A DNA stretch of 37,349 nt from Lamprobacter sp964516305 (GCA_964516305.1 CAZEZH010000020.1:1-37349), one strand, 5' to 3'; counted from the stretch's first letter, positions 14,944 through 24,493 are shown. Notes: generated from the letters alone by a model not told the origin. A program made the numbers and translations.

Positions 14944-17900
14944 TCAGCCAGTCAGTGACTCGGCCCTATGGCTGCTCGGTGAAGTACTGACTGCAGCCGG
15001 GCAGGCATTGGTCTCTGAGGCGGCGCCATCAAACAGCGTCCGCTTGATCCGGTCGAAGCGCGCATCCAGATCCGCTGAAGGCGCTGCAGGGGAACTCAGG
15101 TACCAGTCACGGAGCAAGGCGGTGATATCGTCACCGCCGCGGGTTTCGCCGTCGGCCATGCGGTCGCGTAGGCGCTCGACCTGGCGTTGCATCCGTTGCG
15201 TCTGCAAGCGCTCCGGCGATTGGACCTGGCTGATGATCTCAAGGTTCAAGCATAGGGACTCCCGCCGGGCCAGGTTCTCGTTGAGCAGCGCGGCTAGTGC
15301 ACCGCGCTGATTCGGCTCGTGGCAACTGCTCAGGACCCGCATGAAGGCCTTGTCCATTGCTGTGGCGAGATCAGCGTCCTCGATGCTCGGCAAGGCCTCC
15401 CAGCCCTGCTCAAGGCGCTCGCAATTGGGCGCACCGCTGGCATCATCAGGGAGTGTCGCATCGGCAGTATCGGTGCCGTTAATCGACTCTTGCGCGCTGC
15501 CAGCCTTCAAGCTTGACTCTGTCGTGATCAGCTGGCGGCCGGCTCTGTCACAATAGGCGGCTCGGTCGGACAGGTGCTCAAGCCTGGCCCAGCGCTGCGC
15601 CTCATGGAGGCCGCTGAGCCGATCCTTGGCCGCCGCGAGGGCCTCGCGCCATTGGCGGTTCAGCGTCGATTGCGCCTGGTGAGGAACGGGCAGTGCCTCG
15701 GTGTCGGTCCAGCGTCTCTCGAGTTCGCCGATCTGTTGTTCGAGCGCTTCTGGTGACTGCTTGTGTTCAGCCTCCGCCAGTGCCAGGAGATCCTGGCAGA
15801 TGGCCTCTCGCGTTCTCTGGTTCTCGCGCAAGCTCGCACCGCGCGCCTCGGACTCGGCGGCCCGGCGCGCAAACACGGCATCACTGGCAGCGCGGAACTG
15901 CTGCCAGAGGGCATTCTCGTCGCGATGCCGTGCTGGCACGGTGGTGTGCCACTGGCCCTGAAGCTGCTTTGCGGCATCGATGGCCTTGCGCAGGTCCGGC
16001 TCCTCGACGAGCGCGCGCATCTGTTCGAGCAACTGATGTTTCTGCGCTTGGTTGCGTTCGCGTTCCTCGGCCAAGCTGCGATCGAGCCGGCGCAGTGCGC
16101 GCCGGAAGCGGCCTTCGACCGCCCGATCCTGGCCGCTCTGATAGTCGCCGCCGGGGGCCTCGACCAGCCGGTTCCAGGCCTGGCGCATCTCGCGCTCGGC
16201 GCGGTGCAGCTTCTTCCAATCGACACGCTCCCAGTCGACCTTGGCCAGGAAGTCCTCGAGTCGGTTCGCCAGCGCCTCGCGTTGCTTGCGGTTCTCGCTG
16301 CGCAGCGCTGCTTGGGCCTCAAGATAAGGCCGGCAGCGCTCGCGAATCTGCTCGGCGGCTTGGCGAAAACGCGCCCAAAGCGCGTCATCGGCTGGGGCGC
16401 CTTGGCGCTCGAGTGCCTGCCATTGGCCTTTGAGCTGCTCTAAGCGGTTGATGCTGGGCTCATCGGCGTGTTGGGTGTCGGCGGCGAGGGCTTCGATCTG
16501 GGTGCAGATCTGCTCCCTGTGCTCGTCGGTGCTCCAGCGTCGCCAATGGCGCAGCTCGCGTAGCTGCGGGGCGATGCCCTTTAGGCGCTCGTCGGTCGCG
16601 GTCAGGATCTCGCGCCCGACGCTTGCGCTACGGCCATGCTCAAGGGTTGCGCTGATGCTCTGGTAGAGCGGATCAGCCTTCTTCAACTCGCCGTGGTTCA
16701 GATGCGCCTCCAGCTCGGTCAGGCGCTCCGGTAGCTGCTCGAGCTTGCGCAGTAGTTGCTTCTGATGTCGCTCGAAGCGTTGCTCGAGACGCTCAAGTCG
16801 CTGGTCGATCTCTTGCAGTGCGGCTAGCTGCGGCTGTCCCTCGGTGGCGGCCTTGTCGGAGGTGCGTTTGGCGGCGGGCGCACTGTCGTTCGCGCTGCCA
16901 GGATCGGGGCTCGTGGTTGTTCCCTGGGCCTTGTTTTGATGAGCAATCGCATCGGCTAGCGCTTGCGCGCTTGGCAAGCGCCTGCGCCGTTTGCGCAAGC
17001 CCTCCAGTGTGCGTCGATCTGGTACCGCGTTGCGCTCGCTCTGTCGGCGCAGATCGGCGAGAAGCTGTTCCGCGGTTTGTGCGTCCTGTTGGAGCTGTCG
17101 CTGCCGTGCTTGCAGTGCCTGCTCGGCTTCCCGGTAGGCCTGCGCTAGTGCCGGATGCGTATCTGTTTGTTGACGCTCGGTGTCCCGCCAAGTCCTGAGT
17201 AGACATTGGCGTTCTTGCTCGAGAGAGTTCGGGGCGAGTTCGGGCGCACGTTGAGCGAACGCGCGCAGCGTTTCGATCAGCGCCTCGCGATCGGGGTCAC
17301 CGGCGGATAGCTGTCTAGCTTGCTGCTCAGTCCCGTCCTTGGCGCCAGTCTCAAGCTGGTGTTCAGCTTGGCCCTCCTGCTCGGCGATCTGTGCCCCAGG
17401 TGCCTGCCGGTAGGCCTCGTAGTCCGCCAGGAAGCGCTGCCGCAGATGCTGAAAACGATCGCGCAGGTCCTGAGCCGCATCTGCCTCGATGGTCTGCCAT
17501 TGCTGCTCGAGATGCCCGAGCACGGCGCGATCCTGTAGCCAGTTGTCGTAGCGACCAAGGCCCTCCAGGCGCTCACAGAGCGCGGTGCCGAGTTCGCGAA
17601 CGCGCTGGGGACGCTCTTCCTGTTCGATGAGTTGCTTGAGTCGTTCGCGGGCGAGGCGGTAGACCCGTTTGTCGCGCTTGGCGATGGCCTTGATGATCCG
17701 CTCCAGCGCCTGTTTTTGTTGCACGTGCTCGGCGGCGGCAAGCCGATTGCCGGCGACCTGATCATTGATCGCGCAGCTTGCCAAGACCCCGGGGTCCTGA
17801 ATCCGGCCGATCGCTGCCAAGCGCAGCTCGGCGTCCTTGGCTTGAGTTGCTGCGTGCGCGAGCAGGCTCGGATTGGCTCTCAGGCTGGTCCCTGGCTCGA

Positions 17901-18177
17901 CCAAACGGCTGAGTTCGGTGAGCCGGATCTCCAAACTCGGTGCATTCGCATCGAGTCCGCACAGCAGCCGCCGGTAGCGCGCCTCGGCCAGCTCACGCAC
18001 ACCGGCGTCGTCGTCAGCATCGGCCAGGTCTCGCAGTCGCCTCAGATCGGTGAGTTGTCGGCAGGCATTCCGGCGGACGTTAACCTCGGTGCTCTCGAGT
18101 GCGTTCGCGACCTGAGTCTGTTGAGCGTCAGGATCCTTGGTCTCGGCGCGTCGGCCGAACAGACGTTTCAGCAACAT
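14944..18177 (-). CDS. Large DUF349 repeat / coiled-coil protein (1077 aa)
   Basis: A long, Gln/Glu/Arg-rich helical protein with no membrane span. At least four DUF349-like units are marked by a conserved Leu-x3-Trp: LEQQWQTIEAD (near residue 222), LKGQWQALERQ (579), LQGQWHTTVPARHRDENALW (737) and LERRWTDTEALP (819). Each is followed by a helix ending in a short basic segment (ENRKQREA, ENQRTREA). The N-terminal 200 residues resemble HEAT-like helical repeats (NVRRNACRQLTDL, DAELRLAAIGRIQDPGVLAS). A central region (about 400-450) is low-complexity. The biochemical role of DUF349 proteins is not settled. The ATG at 18177 starts MLLKRLFGRRAETKD; the frame is open 31 codons upstream, but that part is not protein-like. 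No ribosome site is obvious. Confidence 0.88.
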   Translation of the reverse strand: MLLKRLFGRRAETKDPDAQQTQVANALESTEVNVRRNACRQLTDLRRLRDLADADDDAGVRELAEARYRRLLCGLDANAPSLEIRLTELSRLVEPGTSLRANPSLLAHAATQAKDAELRLAAIGRIQDPGVLASCAINDQVAGNRLAAAEHVQQKQALERIIKAIAKRDKRVYRLARERLKQLIEQEERPQRVRELGTALCERLEGLGRYDNWLQDRAVLGHLEQQWQTIEADAAQDLRDRFQHLRQRFLADYEAYRQAPGAQIAEQEGQAEHQLETGAKDGTEQQARQLSAGDPDREALIETLRAFAQRAPELAPNSLEQERQCLLRTWRDTERQQTDTHPALAQAYREAEQALQARQRQLQQDAQTAEQLLADLRRQSERNAVPDRRTLEGLRKRRRRLPSAQALADAIAHQNKAQGTTTSPDPGSANDSAPAAKRTSDKAATEGQPQLAALQEIDQRLERLEQRFERHQKQLLRKLEQLPERLTELEAHLNHGELKKADPLYQSISATLEHGRSASVGREILTATDERLKGIAPQLRELRHWRRWSTDEHREQICTQIEALAADTQHADEPSINRLEQLKGQWQALERQGAPADDALWARFRQAAEQIRERCRPYLEAQAALRSENRKQREALANRLEDFLAKVDWERVDWKKLHRAEREMRQAWNRLVEAPGGDYQSGQDRAVEGRFRRALRRLDRSLAEERERNQAQKHQLLEQMRALVEEPDLRKAIDAAKQLQGQWHTTVPARHRDENALWQQFRAASDAVFARRAAESEARGASLRENQRTREAICQDLLALAEAEHKQSPEALEQQIGELERRWTDTEALPVPHQAQSTLNRQWREALAAAKDRLSGLHEAQRWARLEHLSDRAAYCDRAGRQLITTESSLKAGSAQESINGTDTADATLPDDASGAPNCERLEQGWEALPSIEDADLATAMDKAFMRVLSSCHEPNQRGALAALLNENLARRESLCLNLEIISQVQSPERLQTQRMQRQVERLRDRMADGETRGGDDITALLRDWYLSSPAAPSADLDARFDRIKRTLFDGAASETNACPAAVSTSPSSHRAESLTG

Positions 18178-18303
18178 GGTGACGATAGGAAGGTGACGGC
18201 AAGGTGACCGGCCATTGTATACCCCTCCCAGGCTGAGAACCCCCTGGCGGCGACAGTCGGTCAGGATCACAAGATCAGGACCTGAAGATTAGGGGCAACG
18301 GGG

Positions 18304-18939
18304 TCAGCGTTCGCCGACGAAGGGGTTGCTGCGGCGTTCCTCTCCGAGCGTTCCGGTTGGGCCATGTCCGGGGATAAAACGCACATCGTCGCCGAGCGGG
18401 AATAGGCGCTCGCGGATCGAGCTGAGTAGCTGCGCGTGGTTGCCGCGTGGAAAGTCGGTCCGGCCGATTGCACCGCGGAACAGTACATCGCCGACCTGCG
18501 CCAGACGCGCTTCGCGGTTGAAGAACACCAGATGGCCGGGCGTGTGGCCAGGACAGTGCAGCACCTCAAGGCGGTGCTCGCCGAGCTGCAGCTGCTCGCC
18601 ATGCTCGAGCCATTGGTCCGGGCTGAATGCGGCCTGCGGCGGGAAGCCGAACATCTGTGCCTGCTGCGGCAGCGCATCGAGCCAGAAGGCGTCGTCGCGA
18701 TGCGGACCAATGATCGGCAGATTGAGCTGTGCCGCCAGCTCGGGCGCGGCGCCGACATGGTCGAGATGGCCATGGGTGAGCAGGATCATGCGCGGCCTGG
18801 CGTCGAGGCGGCTCAGGGCCGCGGAGATGCGTGCCGATTCACCACCCGGATCGACGATCGCTGCGCTCAGCGTTGCGGGGCAGACCAACAGGGTGCAGTT
18901 CTGCTCAAAGGGGGTGACGGGGATGATCTCGAACTGCAT
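18304..18939 (-). CDS. gloC: Type II glyoxalase GloC (MBL-fold hydrolase, YcbL-like)
   Basis: A 211-residue metallo-beta-lactamase-fold hydrolase close to E. coli GloC/YcbL over its full length. It hydrolyses S-lactoylglutathione, the second step of methylglyoxal removal. Metal ligands are in THGHLDH (His56, His58, Asp60, His61), with later ligands in HCPGHTPGH, VGDVLFRG and FIPGHGP. The conserved IPVTPFEQNC start and the GRTDFPRG segment are typical of the short GloC class, which lacks the C-terminal substrate domain of GloB. Its ATG overlaps the RDD gene stop by one base (TGATG), so the two are coupled. Confidence 0.93.
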   Translation of the reverse strand: MQFEIIPVTPFEQNCTLLVCPATLSAAIVDPGGESARISAALSRLDARPRMILLTHGHLDHVGAAPELAAQLNLPIIGPHRDDAFWLDALPQQAQMFGFPPQAAFSPDQWLEHGEQLQLGEHRLEVLHCPGHTPGHLVFFNREARLAQVGDVLFRGAIGRTDFPRGNHAQLLSSIRERLFPLGDDVRFIPGHGPTGTLGEERRSNPFVGER

Positions 18940-19418
18940 CAGTTGGCCTCCTGGGTGGGGCTGCGGTGGCCGGCGCCCTTGCGCATCAGCAGCGTGCGGG
19001 TGCCGGCAAGGCGGTCGTACCAGGTAAGCTGGTCGCGGTCAAACAGCATCCACCAGAGTCCGAGACCGGCAGGGGCGAGCGTTAGGATCGCAAAGCCGAT
19101 GCGACGCAGTGCATCCATGGCGTCGAGCGGCGCGCCGTCCTCGCGCAGGATCAGCAGCCGCCAGGCGCGCATCGCCAAGGTCTGACGGCCAGCGGTCCAG
19201 AAGTAGAGGTAGTAGCCCAGAATGACCGCCAGCAGGTAAAGCTGAAAGACGAGGCGTGCGAGGCCCTGGGTCAGATCGGCCCCGGTCAGGCTCTGGACGA
19301 CGATGGTATAGATAAAGGCGGCAGCGATAACTACCGCGGCGACAAGGAGTAGGTCGTAGAGGATGGCGGCCAGACGGCGCGGCAGGCCGGGGTCGCGTGA
19401 CTGGGAAAGGTCGGTCAT
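18939..19418 (-). CDS. RDD family inner-membrane protein
   Basis: A 159-residue membrane protein of the RDD family. The first Arg motif is PGLPRRLAAILYDLLLVAAV (11-30). It is followed by a second and third span (LVFQLYLLAVILGYYLYFWT) and the conserved GRQTLAMRAWRLLILREDG, then a last span and WYDRLAGTRTLLMRK. The Arg-Asp pattern that names the family is seen as Arg14/15...Asp22 and Asp135-Arg136. Transport roles have been suggested for some RDD proteins but not generally. It heads a two-gene unit with gloC. The 234-base region upstream (19419-19652) separates it from the divergent histidine kinase and holds both promoters; no site stood out. Confidence 0.9.
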   Translation of the reverse strand: MTDLSQSRDPGLPRRLAAILYDLLLVAAVVIAAAFIYTIVVQSLTGADLTQGLARLVFQLYLLAVILGYYLYFWTAGRQTLAMRAWRLLILREDGAPLDAMDALRRIGFAILTLAPAGLGLWWMLFDRDQLTWYDRLAGTRTLLMRKGAGHRSPTQEAN

Positions 19419-19652
19419 CAGTGGCTCGAAGGTTGATCTGGGAGAGTTGCGTTCTATTAGACTGCAGCTTACCCAGATGGGTCGATGGTTGGGTAGGTAG
19501 CCGTGCGTTGGCGGTTGTGGCTGCGGCCGTCGGCCGATGGGCTAGACTGTGACGCTAGCGGCGATCTCGACTTTCAATGCATCGCTCGAGTGCTCCTTGA
19601 TGGCCTCCAAGACGCTAATCTCTGAGGTCCTGTCCCAACTACGGGTTGCTCT

Positions 19653-22313
19653 GTGAAACTCCCTCGCCTCAGCGTCAAACCGACCCTCTTTAAGCTGTTG
19701 CGCCGGCTGCCGATGCCGGTGATCGGGATCTTGATCGGCCTGATGGCCGGTTTAGCGGTCTGGGTCGTGCTGGATCAGGTACAGAGCAGAGCGGTGGAGC
19801 GCATCTTTGGACGTGAGCTCTCGATGCGTCTGGATTTGCGGGCGCGCGAAAGCCTCATCCGCTTCGATCAATACATGGCCAACTATGCGTCTACCACCCG
19901 GCTGCTGGCTAATCATCGGCGTTTGGCGCAGTACCTGGAGCCGCTCTTCTGGTTCCCCGGCGAGGATGTCGAGCCCGTGGTCTATGGCGGTTTCCGTCCA
20001 TTCTGGCTGCCAGATGTCTTCGGTCGCAATGCGCTACTGGCGCCTAGCCACGTCTTGCTGGTGGACTCGCGGGGGCAGTTACGTGAGATCTATCAGGCCG
20101 GTGATCAGCCTCTGCCAGCGGAGCTGAACACTGATCTGGGCCAATGGCTTGGTGACCTCGACGAGGTGCAGACCGTGTTGGCGCGCCTTGGCGATCGTCC
20201 TTATCTGGTCGTCAGCGATCGCGTCGAGGACGCTAGCGGTTACACCATGGGCAGCTTGGTGGTAGTGGTGCCGGTCGATAAGGATTTCTTGGCTGCCTCT
20301 GAGGGCAGTTTCTCCGCCGACCGCTCAGCAGTGGCGCTGATCGATGCCGATGAGCAGCGCATCCTGGCCAGCAACGAGCCGCAGCAATTGATTCCGGGCA
20401 CCTTGCTGAGCGATTGGGGGGATGAATATCTGGTCACCTCACAGTCGCTACCAGCGTATGAGGGCTCCAACTGGAACATGCTGTTCGCGACCTTCATCCC
20501 ACAGCGCAGTGTCGCCAAGATGTCGAGCAAGGTGATCGACTTTGAGCGCAATCAGCGCCTGATCGCGGCGCTGGTCTTCATCGCTGTGTTCACGCTGGTG
20601 ATCTACATGGTCTCGGCGCGCCTGAATAAGGTGCTGAAGCGTATGACTCGATTCTCTCAGCGGGCGCTCGGCATCGAGCAGCCGGGCTTCAAGGTTGGCG
20701 GCAACCAACTCGTGCTGCTCGAGGAATGGATGCAGCATTTCACCTCGCTGGTCTTGCGCGCACGCGAGGAGATGCGGCGCAAACACGAGCATGAGATGCG
20801 GGAGACCGAGGCGCTAAAGGCGGCCATCATGGAGGCCTCGCTGGACTCGATCGTGACCCTGAACCGAGCAGGGGTGGTGATCGACTACAACCCAACGGCG
20901 GAACGCACCCTGGGGTTTGACCGCCATCGCATCATCGGCACTGATTTCGTGCGTGCATTCATTGCGCCCAGTGATCGTGCCAATTTTATCGGGCTCTTGC
21001 AGGAATCGAGCCGGCGTGGTCCACAAGGAGCGCGCCCGCACACCCGCACCGAGCTCCGTGCGGTGCGCAATAACGAGCAATTGTTCCCGATCGAGATCTC
21101 GATCGTGCCGATCGCGCTCGAGGACGAGCCTGTCTACACCCTCTATATCCACGATATTACCAAGCGTAAGGAGGCCGAACGCGAGATCAAAGGGCTAGCC
21201 CGCTTCGCCAGCGAGAGCCCGAGCCCAATCTTGCGCGTCAACGGTGCCGCCCGCATCGTCTACGCCAACAGCTCGAGCCAGCCGCTGATCGCTGCCTGGG
21301 AGACCGAGCCTGGTGGACCCCTGCCGACACGCTGGTGCGACCAGGTCAGAGAAACCCTTGAGGGTGGCGAGACCCGCGAGTATGAAGATGATCTAGGCAG
21401 CACCATCTATTCTCTGCTGTTCGTGCCGATTCAGGACCTTGGCTATGTCAATATCTACGCGCGCGACATCACAGCGGTGCGCCGGGCTGAGCAGGAATCG
21501 CGTCAGCATCAGGCCGAATTGGTGCATGTGTGCCGACTGAGTACCATGGGCGAGGTCGCGACCGGCATGGCCCATGAGCTCAACCAACCGTTGTCAGCGA
21601 TCGTCAATTACGCCAACGGAGCGAGCCGACGCCTGAAGAGCGGCCAGGATGATAGCGCGCCTCTGATCGATGCGATGTCGCATATCTCGGGGCAGGCGCA
21701 GCGTGCCGGCGAGATCATCAAGCGGCTGCGGGCGCTGGTGGGCAAGCAGCAGCCGATCCGATCGGTGGTGGATCTCAATCTCCTGGTGCGGGAGGTCTGC
21801 AGCTTCGTCGAATTCGAGACCGCCAAGCTCGAGATGCAGATTGAGCAGCAACTTGCCGAGGAGGCGATACCGGTGGACGTTGATCTGGTGCAGATCGAGC
21901 AGGTGCTGCTCAACCTGGTGCGCAACGCGCTCGACGCGCTCGAGGAGACGGCGCCTGGCGGGCGAGCGCTGATGGTCAGCACGCAACGCGTCGGTGCTCG
22001 CGCCCTGGTGCGCGTGCAGGATAATGGCCCCGGCATCTCGCCGCAGCGTATGGATCTGTTGTTCGATCCCTTCTTCACGACTAAAGAGAGCGGAATGGGT
22101 ATGGGACTACCAATCAGTTTGACCATCCTCGAGGATCACGACGGCACGATCCGCGCCGAATCCGAACCCGGCGCTGGCGCCCTGTTCGAGGTCGAGTTGC
22201 CGGTCGTGCTGGAGGATGTGGGCACTGCCGATGGACAAATCGCGGTTGAGTTAACCGATGCGCGTGATCTGGGTCTGATCGCGCGTCCACGCGCCGCGGG
22301 GACGCACGGATGA
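19653..22313 (+). CDS. Membrane sensor histidine kinase with two PAS domains (FixL-type core)
   Basis: An 886-residue sensor kinase. Order: membrane span 1 (about 20-42), a large periplasmic sensor region (43-300, probably a dCache/double-PAS fold), membrane span 2 (303-323), a linker helix, PAS 1 (388-510, ending YTLYIHDITKRKEAE), PAS 2 (512-612), then the kinase core. The phospho-acceptor is His641 in GMAHELNQPLSAIVNYANG. The ATP site shows the N-box LLNLVRNALDAL (about 750), DNGPGIS and FDPFFTTKESGMGMGLPIS (about 800-820). This H-box is of the FixL/DctB subclass. It starts with GTG. The downstream regulator overlaps by ATGA, making a cognate pair. The ligand is unknown; no haem-binding PAS signature was identified. 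Confidence 0.93.
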   Translation: MKLPRLSVKPTLFKLLRRLPMPVIGILIGLMAGLAVWVVLDQVQSRAVERIFGRELSMRLDLRARESLIRFDQYMANYASTTRLLANHRRLAQYLEPLFWFPGEDVEPVVYGGFRPFWLPDVFGRNALLAPSHVLLVDSRGQLREIYQAGDQPLPAELNTDLGQWLGDLDEVQTVLARLGDRPYLVVSDRVEDASGYTMGSLVVVVPVDKDFLAASEGSFSADRSAVALIDADEQRILASNEPQQLIPGTLLSDWGDEYLVTSQSLPAYEGSNWNMLFATFIPQRSVAKMSSKVIDFERNQRLIAALVFIAVFTLVIYMVSARLNKVLKRMTRFSQRALGIEQPGFKVGGNQLVLLEEWMQHFTSLVLRAREEMRRKHEHEMRETEALKAAIMEASLDSIVTLNRAGVVIDYNPTAERTLGFDRHRIIGTDFVRAFIAPSDRANFIGLLQESSRRGPQGARPHTRTELRAVRNNEQLFPIEISIVPIALEDEPVYTLYIHDITKRKEAEREIKGLARFASESPSPILRVNGAARIVYANSSSQPLIAAWETEPGGPLPTRWCDQVRETLEGGETREYEDDLGSTIYSLLFVPIQDLGYVNIYARDITAVRRAEQESRQHQAELVHVCRLSTMGEVATGMAHELNQPLSAIVNYANGASRRLKSGQDDSAPLIDAMSHISGQAQRAGEIIKRLRALVGKQQPIRSVVDLNLLVREVCSFVEFETAKLEMQIEQQLAEEAIPVDVDLVQIEQVLLNLVRNALDALEETAPGGRALMVSTQRVGARALVRVQDNGPGISPQRMDLLFDPFFTTKESGMGMGLPISLTILEDHDGTIRAESEPGAGALFEVELPVVLEDVGTADGQIAVELTDARDLGLIARPRAAGTHG

Positions 22314-22927
22314 GCAAGGAGCTAACCGTATTTGTGGTCGATGATGATCAGGCCATGCGTGGCTCGTTGCAGTGGCTCATCGAATCGGTTGGTATGCAGG
22401 TCGAGACCTTCGACTCGGCGCATGCGTTCCTCGATGCCTACTACCCGGGCCGTGCCGGCTGTTTGCTGCTCGATGTGCGTATGCCGGTGATGAGCGGTCT
22501 CGAGCTGCAGGACTACCTAGGCCGGCGTGAGATTCGGATTCCAGTGATCATCATCACCGGTCATGGTGATGTGGCGATGGCGGTGAAAGCGATGAAGGGC
22601 GGCGCGGTCGACTTCATCGAGAAGCCGTTCGACGATGAGCAGTTGCTGAACAGTATCCGCAAAGCGCTGCAGTTCGACGAGCAGCATCGTGCGCTGCATG
22701 CGCGTAAGGCCGAGATCGCTGCCCGACTCGCCGAGCTAACCCCGCGCGAACATGAGGTCATGGACATGGTGACGGAGGGAAAATCGAACAAAGAGATCGC
22801 CGCGGCGCTAAGCGTCAGCGCCAAGACCGTGGAGGTGCATCGAGCGCGGGTGATGGATAAGATGCGCGCCGACTCGCTCGCCGAGCTGGTGCGCATGGCC
22901 TTGATCGCCGGCGGCAGCGACGCGTGA
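22310..22927 (+). CDS. FixJ/NarL-type response regulator
   Basis: A 205-residue response regulator. The receiver domain (about 5-120) has the acidic pair VVDDDQAMR, phospho-acceptor Asp55 in CLLLDVRMPVMSG, the conserved Thr in IIITGHGDVAMAVKAMKGGA and Lys105 in FIEKPF. This GHGDV-MAVKAMK-GA-DF-EKPF pattern is typical of FixJ-like proteins. The DNA-binding domain is a LuxR-type helix-turn-helix (LTPREHEVMDMVTEGKSNKE, VSAKTVEVHRARVMDKM). It overlaps the kinase gene by 4 bases and must be its partner. Targets are unknown. The Atg22-like transporter gene begins about 95 bases downstream and is a candidate member of the same transcript. Confidence 0.94.
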   Translation: MSKELTVFVVDDDQAMRGSLQWLIESVGMQVETFDSAHAFLDAYYPGRAGCLLLDVRMPVMSGLELQDYLGRREIRIPVIIITGHGDVAMAVKAMKGGAVDFIEKPFDDEQLLNSIRKALQFDEQHRALHARKAEIAARLAELTPREHEVMDMVTEGKSNKEIAAALSVSAKTVEVHRARVMDKMRADSLAELVRMALIAGGSDA

Positions 22928-23021
22928 ATCGCGGCCAGGGCAGCGGCCTAGCTTGGCTGCAAAGGGCTTGGCTCCAACGGCGCCGCCCGGGCAACAGCCT
23001 AACACTGAGCAAGCCTTGCTG

Positions 23022-24329
23022 ATGCCAGTGTCTTCAAATCGTCGGACAGTGCTGGCGTGGGCCTTTTATGACTGGGCCAACTCCGCCTTTGCGACCGTTG
23101 TCATCGCTGGCTTCTTCCCGGTCTTCTTCAGCCAGTTTTGGGCCAGCGAGCTGTCGGATACCAAAAGCACCCAATGGCTTGGCTACGCCAGCAGTGCGGC
23201 CAGCCTGCTCTTGGTGCTGAGTGCGCCGATCCTGGGCGCCCTGGCCGACCAACTCGGCGCCAAGAAACGCTTCTTGCTCGGTTTCACGCTGCTCGGTCTG
23301 CTCGCGACCGGCGCCCTGTATTGGGTCGGCGCCGGCCAGTGGCAGATGGCGCTACTGCTGTACCTGGCGGGGCTGATCGGCTTTTTTGGTAGCAATATCT
23401 TCAATGACGCGCTGATCACCGATGTCGCGGCGCCGCGCGATTACGAGCGGGCCTCATCGCTGGCCTATGCGCTGGGCTATCTCGGTGGCGGGCTGCTGTT
23501 TGCCAGCTTCGTGCTGATGGTGCTCATGCCGGAGCGTTTTGGCCTGGCCGATGAGGGTGCGGCGGTGCGTCTGTCTTTCCTCGGCGTGGCGCTCTGGTGG
23601 TCCCTGTTTAGCTTGCCATTGCTGCTGCTGGTGCCGGAGAGCAAGGGGCTGGGGCGGCGCAGTTTCCCTGCTGCGGTCCGTGGTGCCTTTGTCGAGCTGG
23701 CGCTGACCTTTCGGGAGATCCGCAAGCTGCCGAACACCTTCTTGTTCTTGCTCGCCTACTGGTTCTACATCGACGGCGTCGATACCGTGATGTTCATGGC
23801 AGTGAAGTACGGGCTGGACCTCGGCTTTCCGAGTTCGAGTCTGATGGTGGCGCTGCTGATCACCCAGTTTGTCGGCTTCCCGGCGGCGTTGATATTCGGT
23901 CGGCTTGGGGCCCGGTTTGGACCCAAGCCGGCGATCCTGCTCGCGATTGGCGTCTACGTGTTGGTGATCGCCGCCGCCTCGCAGATGAGCCGCGTCGAGC
24001 ACTTCTATGCACTCGCGATCTCGATTGGTCTGGTGCAGGGCGGTATCCAGGCCCTGAGTCGGGCGCTGTTCGCGAGCCTGATCCCGGCTGGACAGACCGC
24101 TGAGCTGTTTGGCTTCTACAACATGGTGGGCAAGTTTGCCGCCGTGCTCGGTCCCTTCTTGGTCGGCACGGCGGCGGTCGTGGGTGGTGATCCGCGCCTT
24201 GCGCTGCTCCCGATCCTGCTGCTGTTCCTGATTGGCGCGGCGCTGTTGTGGAGGGTGGATGTCCGCGTTGGGCGGGCGGCTGTTGCAGCGCTAGTCGTGC
24301 CTTCAACCCCTAGGACTAACGTTAGCTAG
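23022..24329 (+). CDS. MFS transporter, Atg22/UMF1 family
   Basis: A polytopic inner-membrane transporter of about 435 residues with roughly 12 spans. The start MPVSSNRRTVLAWAFYDWANSAFATVV carries the DWANSAF signature of the Atg22-like/UMF1 subfamily. Also seen are the loop-2 motif GALADQLGAKKR and a second-half counterpart GRLGARFGPKP. The substrate is not predictable; eukaryotic Atg22 exports amino acids from the vacuole. I chose the ATG at 23022; an in-frame TTG at 22953 would add 23 residues that look unlike protein. Neither has a strong ribosome site. It may be cotranscribed with the two-component pair upstream. Confidence 0.88.
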   Translation: MPVSSNRRTVLAWAFYDWANSAFATVVIAGFFPVFFSQFWASELSDTKSTQWLGYASSAASLLLVLSAPILGALADQLGAKKRFLLGFTLLGLLATGALYWVGAGQWQMALLLYLAGLIGFFGSNIFNDALITDVAAPRDYERASSLAYALGYLGGGLLFASFVLMVLMPERFGLADEGAAVRLSFLGVALWWSLFSLPLLLLVPESKGLGRRSFPAAVRGAFVELALTFREIRKLPNTFLFLLAYWFYIDGVDTVMFMAVKYGLDLGFPSSSLMVALLITQFVGFPAALIFGRLGARFGPKPAILLAIGVYVLVIAAASQMSRVEHFYALAISIGLVQGGIQALSRALFASLIPAGQTAELFGFYNMVGKFAAVLGPFLVGTAAVVGGDPRLALLPILLLFLIGAALLWRVDVRVGRAAVAALVVPSTPRTNVS

Positions 24330-24493
24330 TCCATCAGCTCGGTCAGACCCCAGGATGCTGTTCTTGCCCGGAATCAGACCAAGTGGTCGTTTGTGCCGAG
24401 TTGCCTAAAGGTTGTCTCCGCCGTCTAGACGCAACCGGGGCTGGTATGGTCTTTGGCTTCTTGCGGGTGGGCGTCTGGGCCTGCTCGCGTTGT

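Noticed and set aside
15693..16443. Overlapping plus-strand open frames of about 226-246 codons opposite the DUF349 gene
   Set aside because: Arg/Ala/Pro-rich shadow translations of a GC-rich repeat-containing gene, with no ribosome site or domain.
22953..23021. TTG start extending the Atg22-like transporter by 23 residues
   Set aside because: The added residues (AAKGLAPTAPPGQQPN) are not typical of the family, and no ribosome site precedes the TTG.
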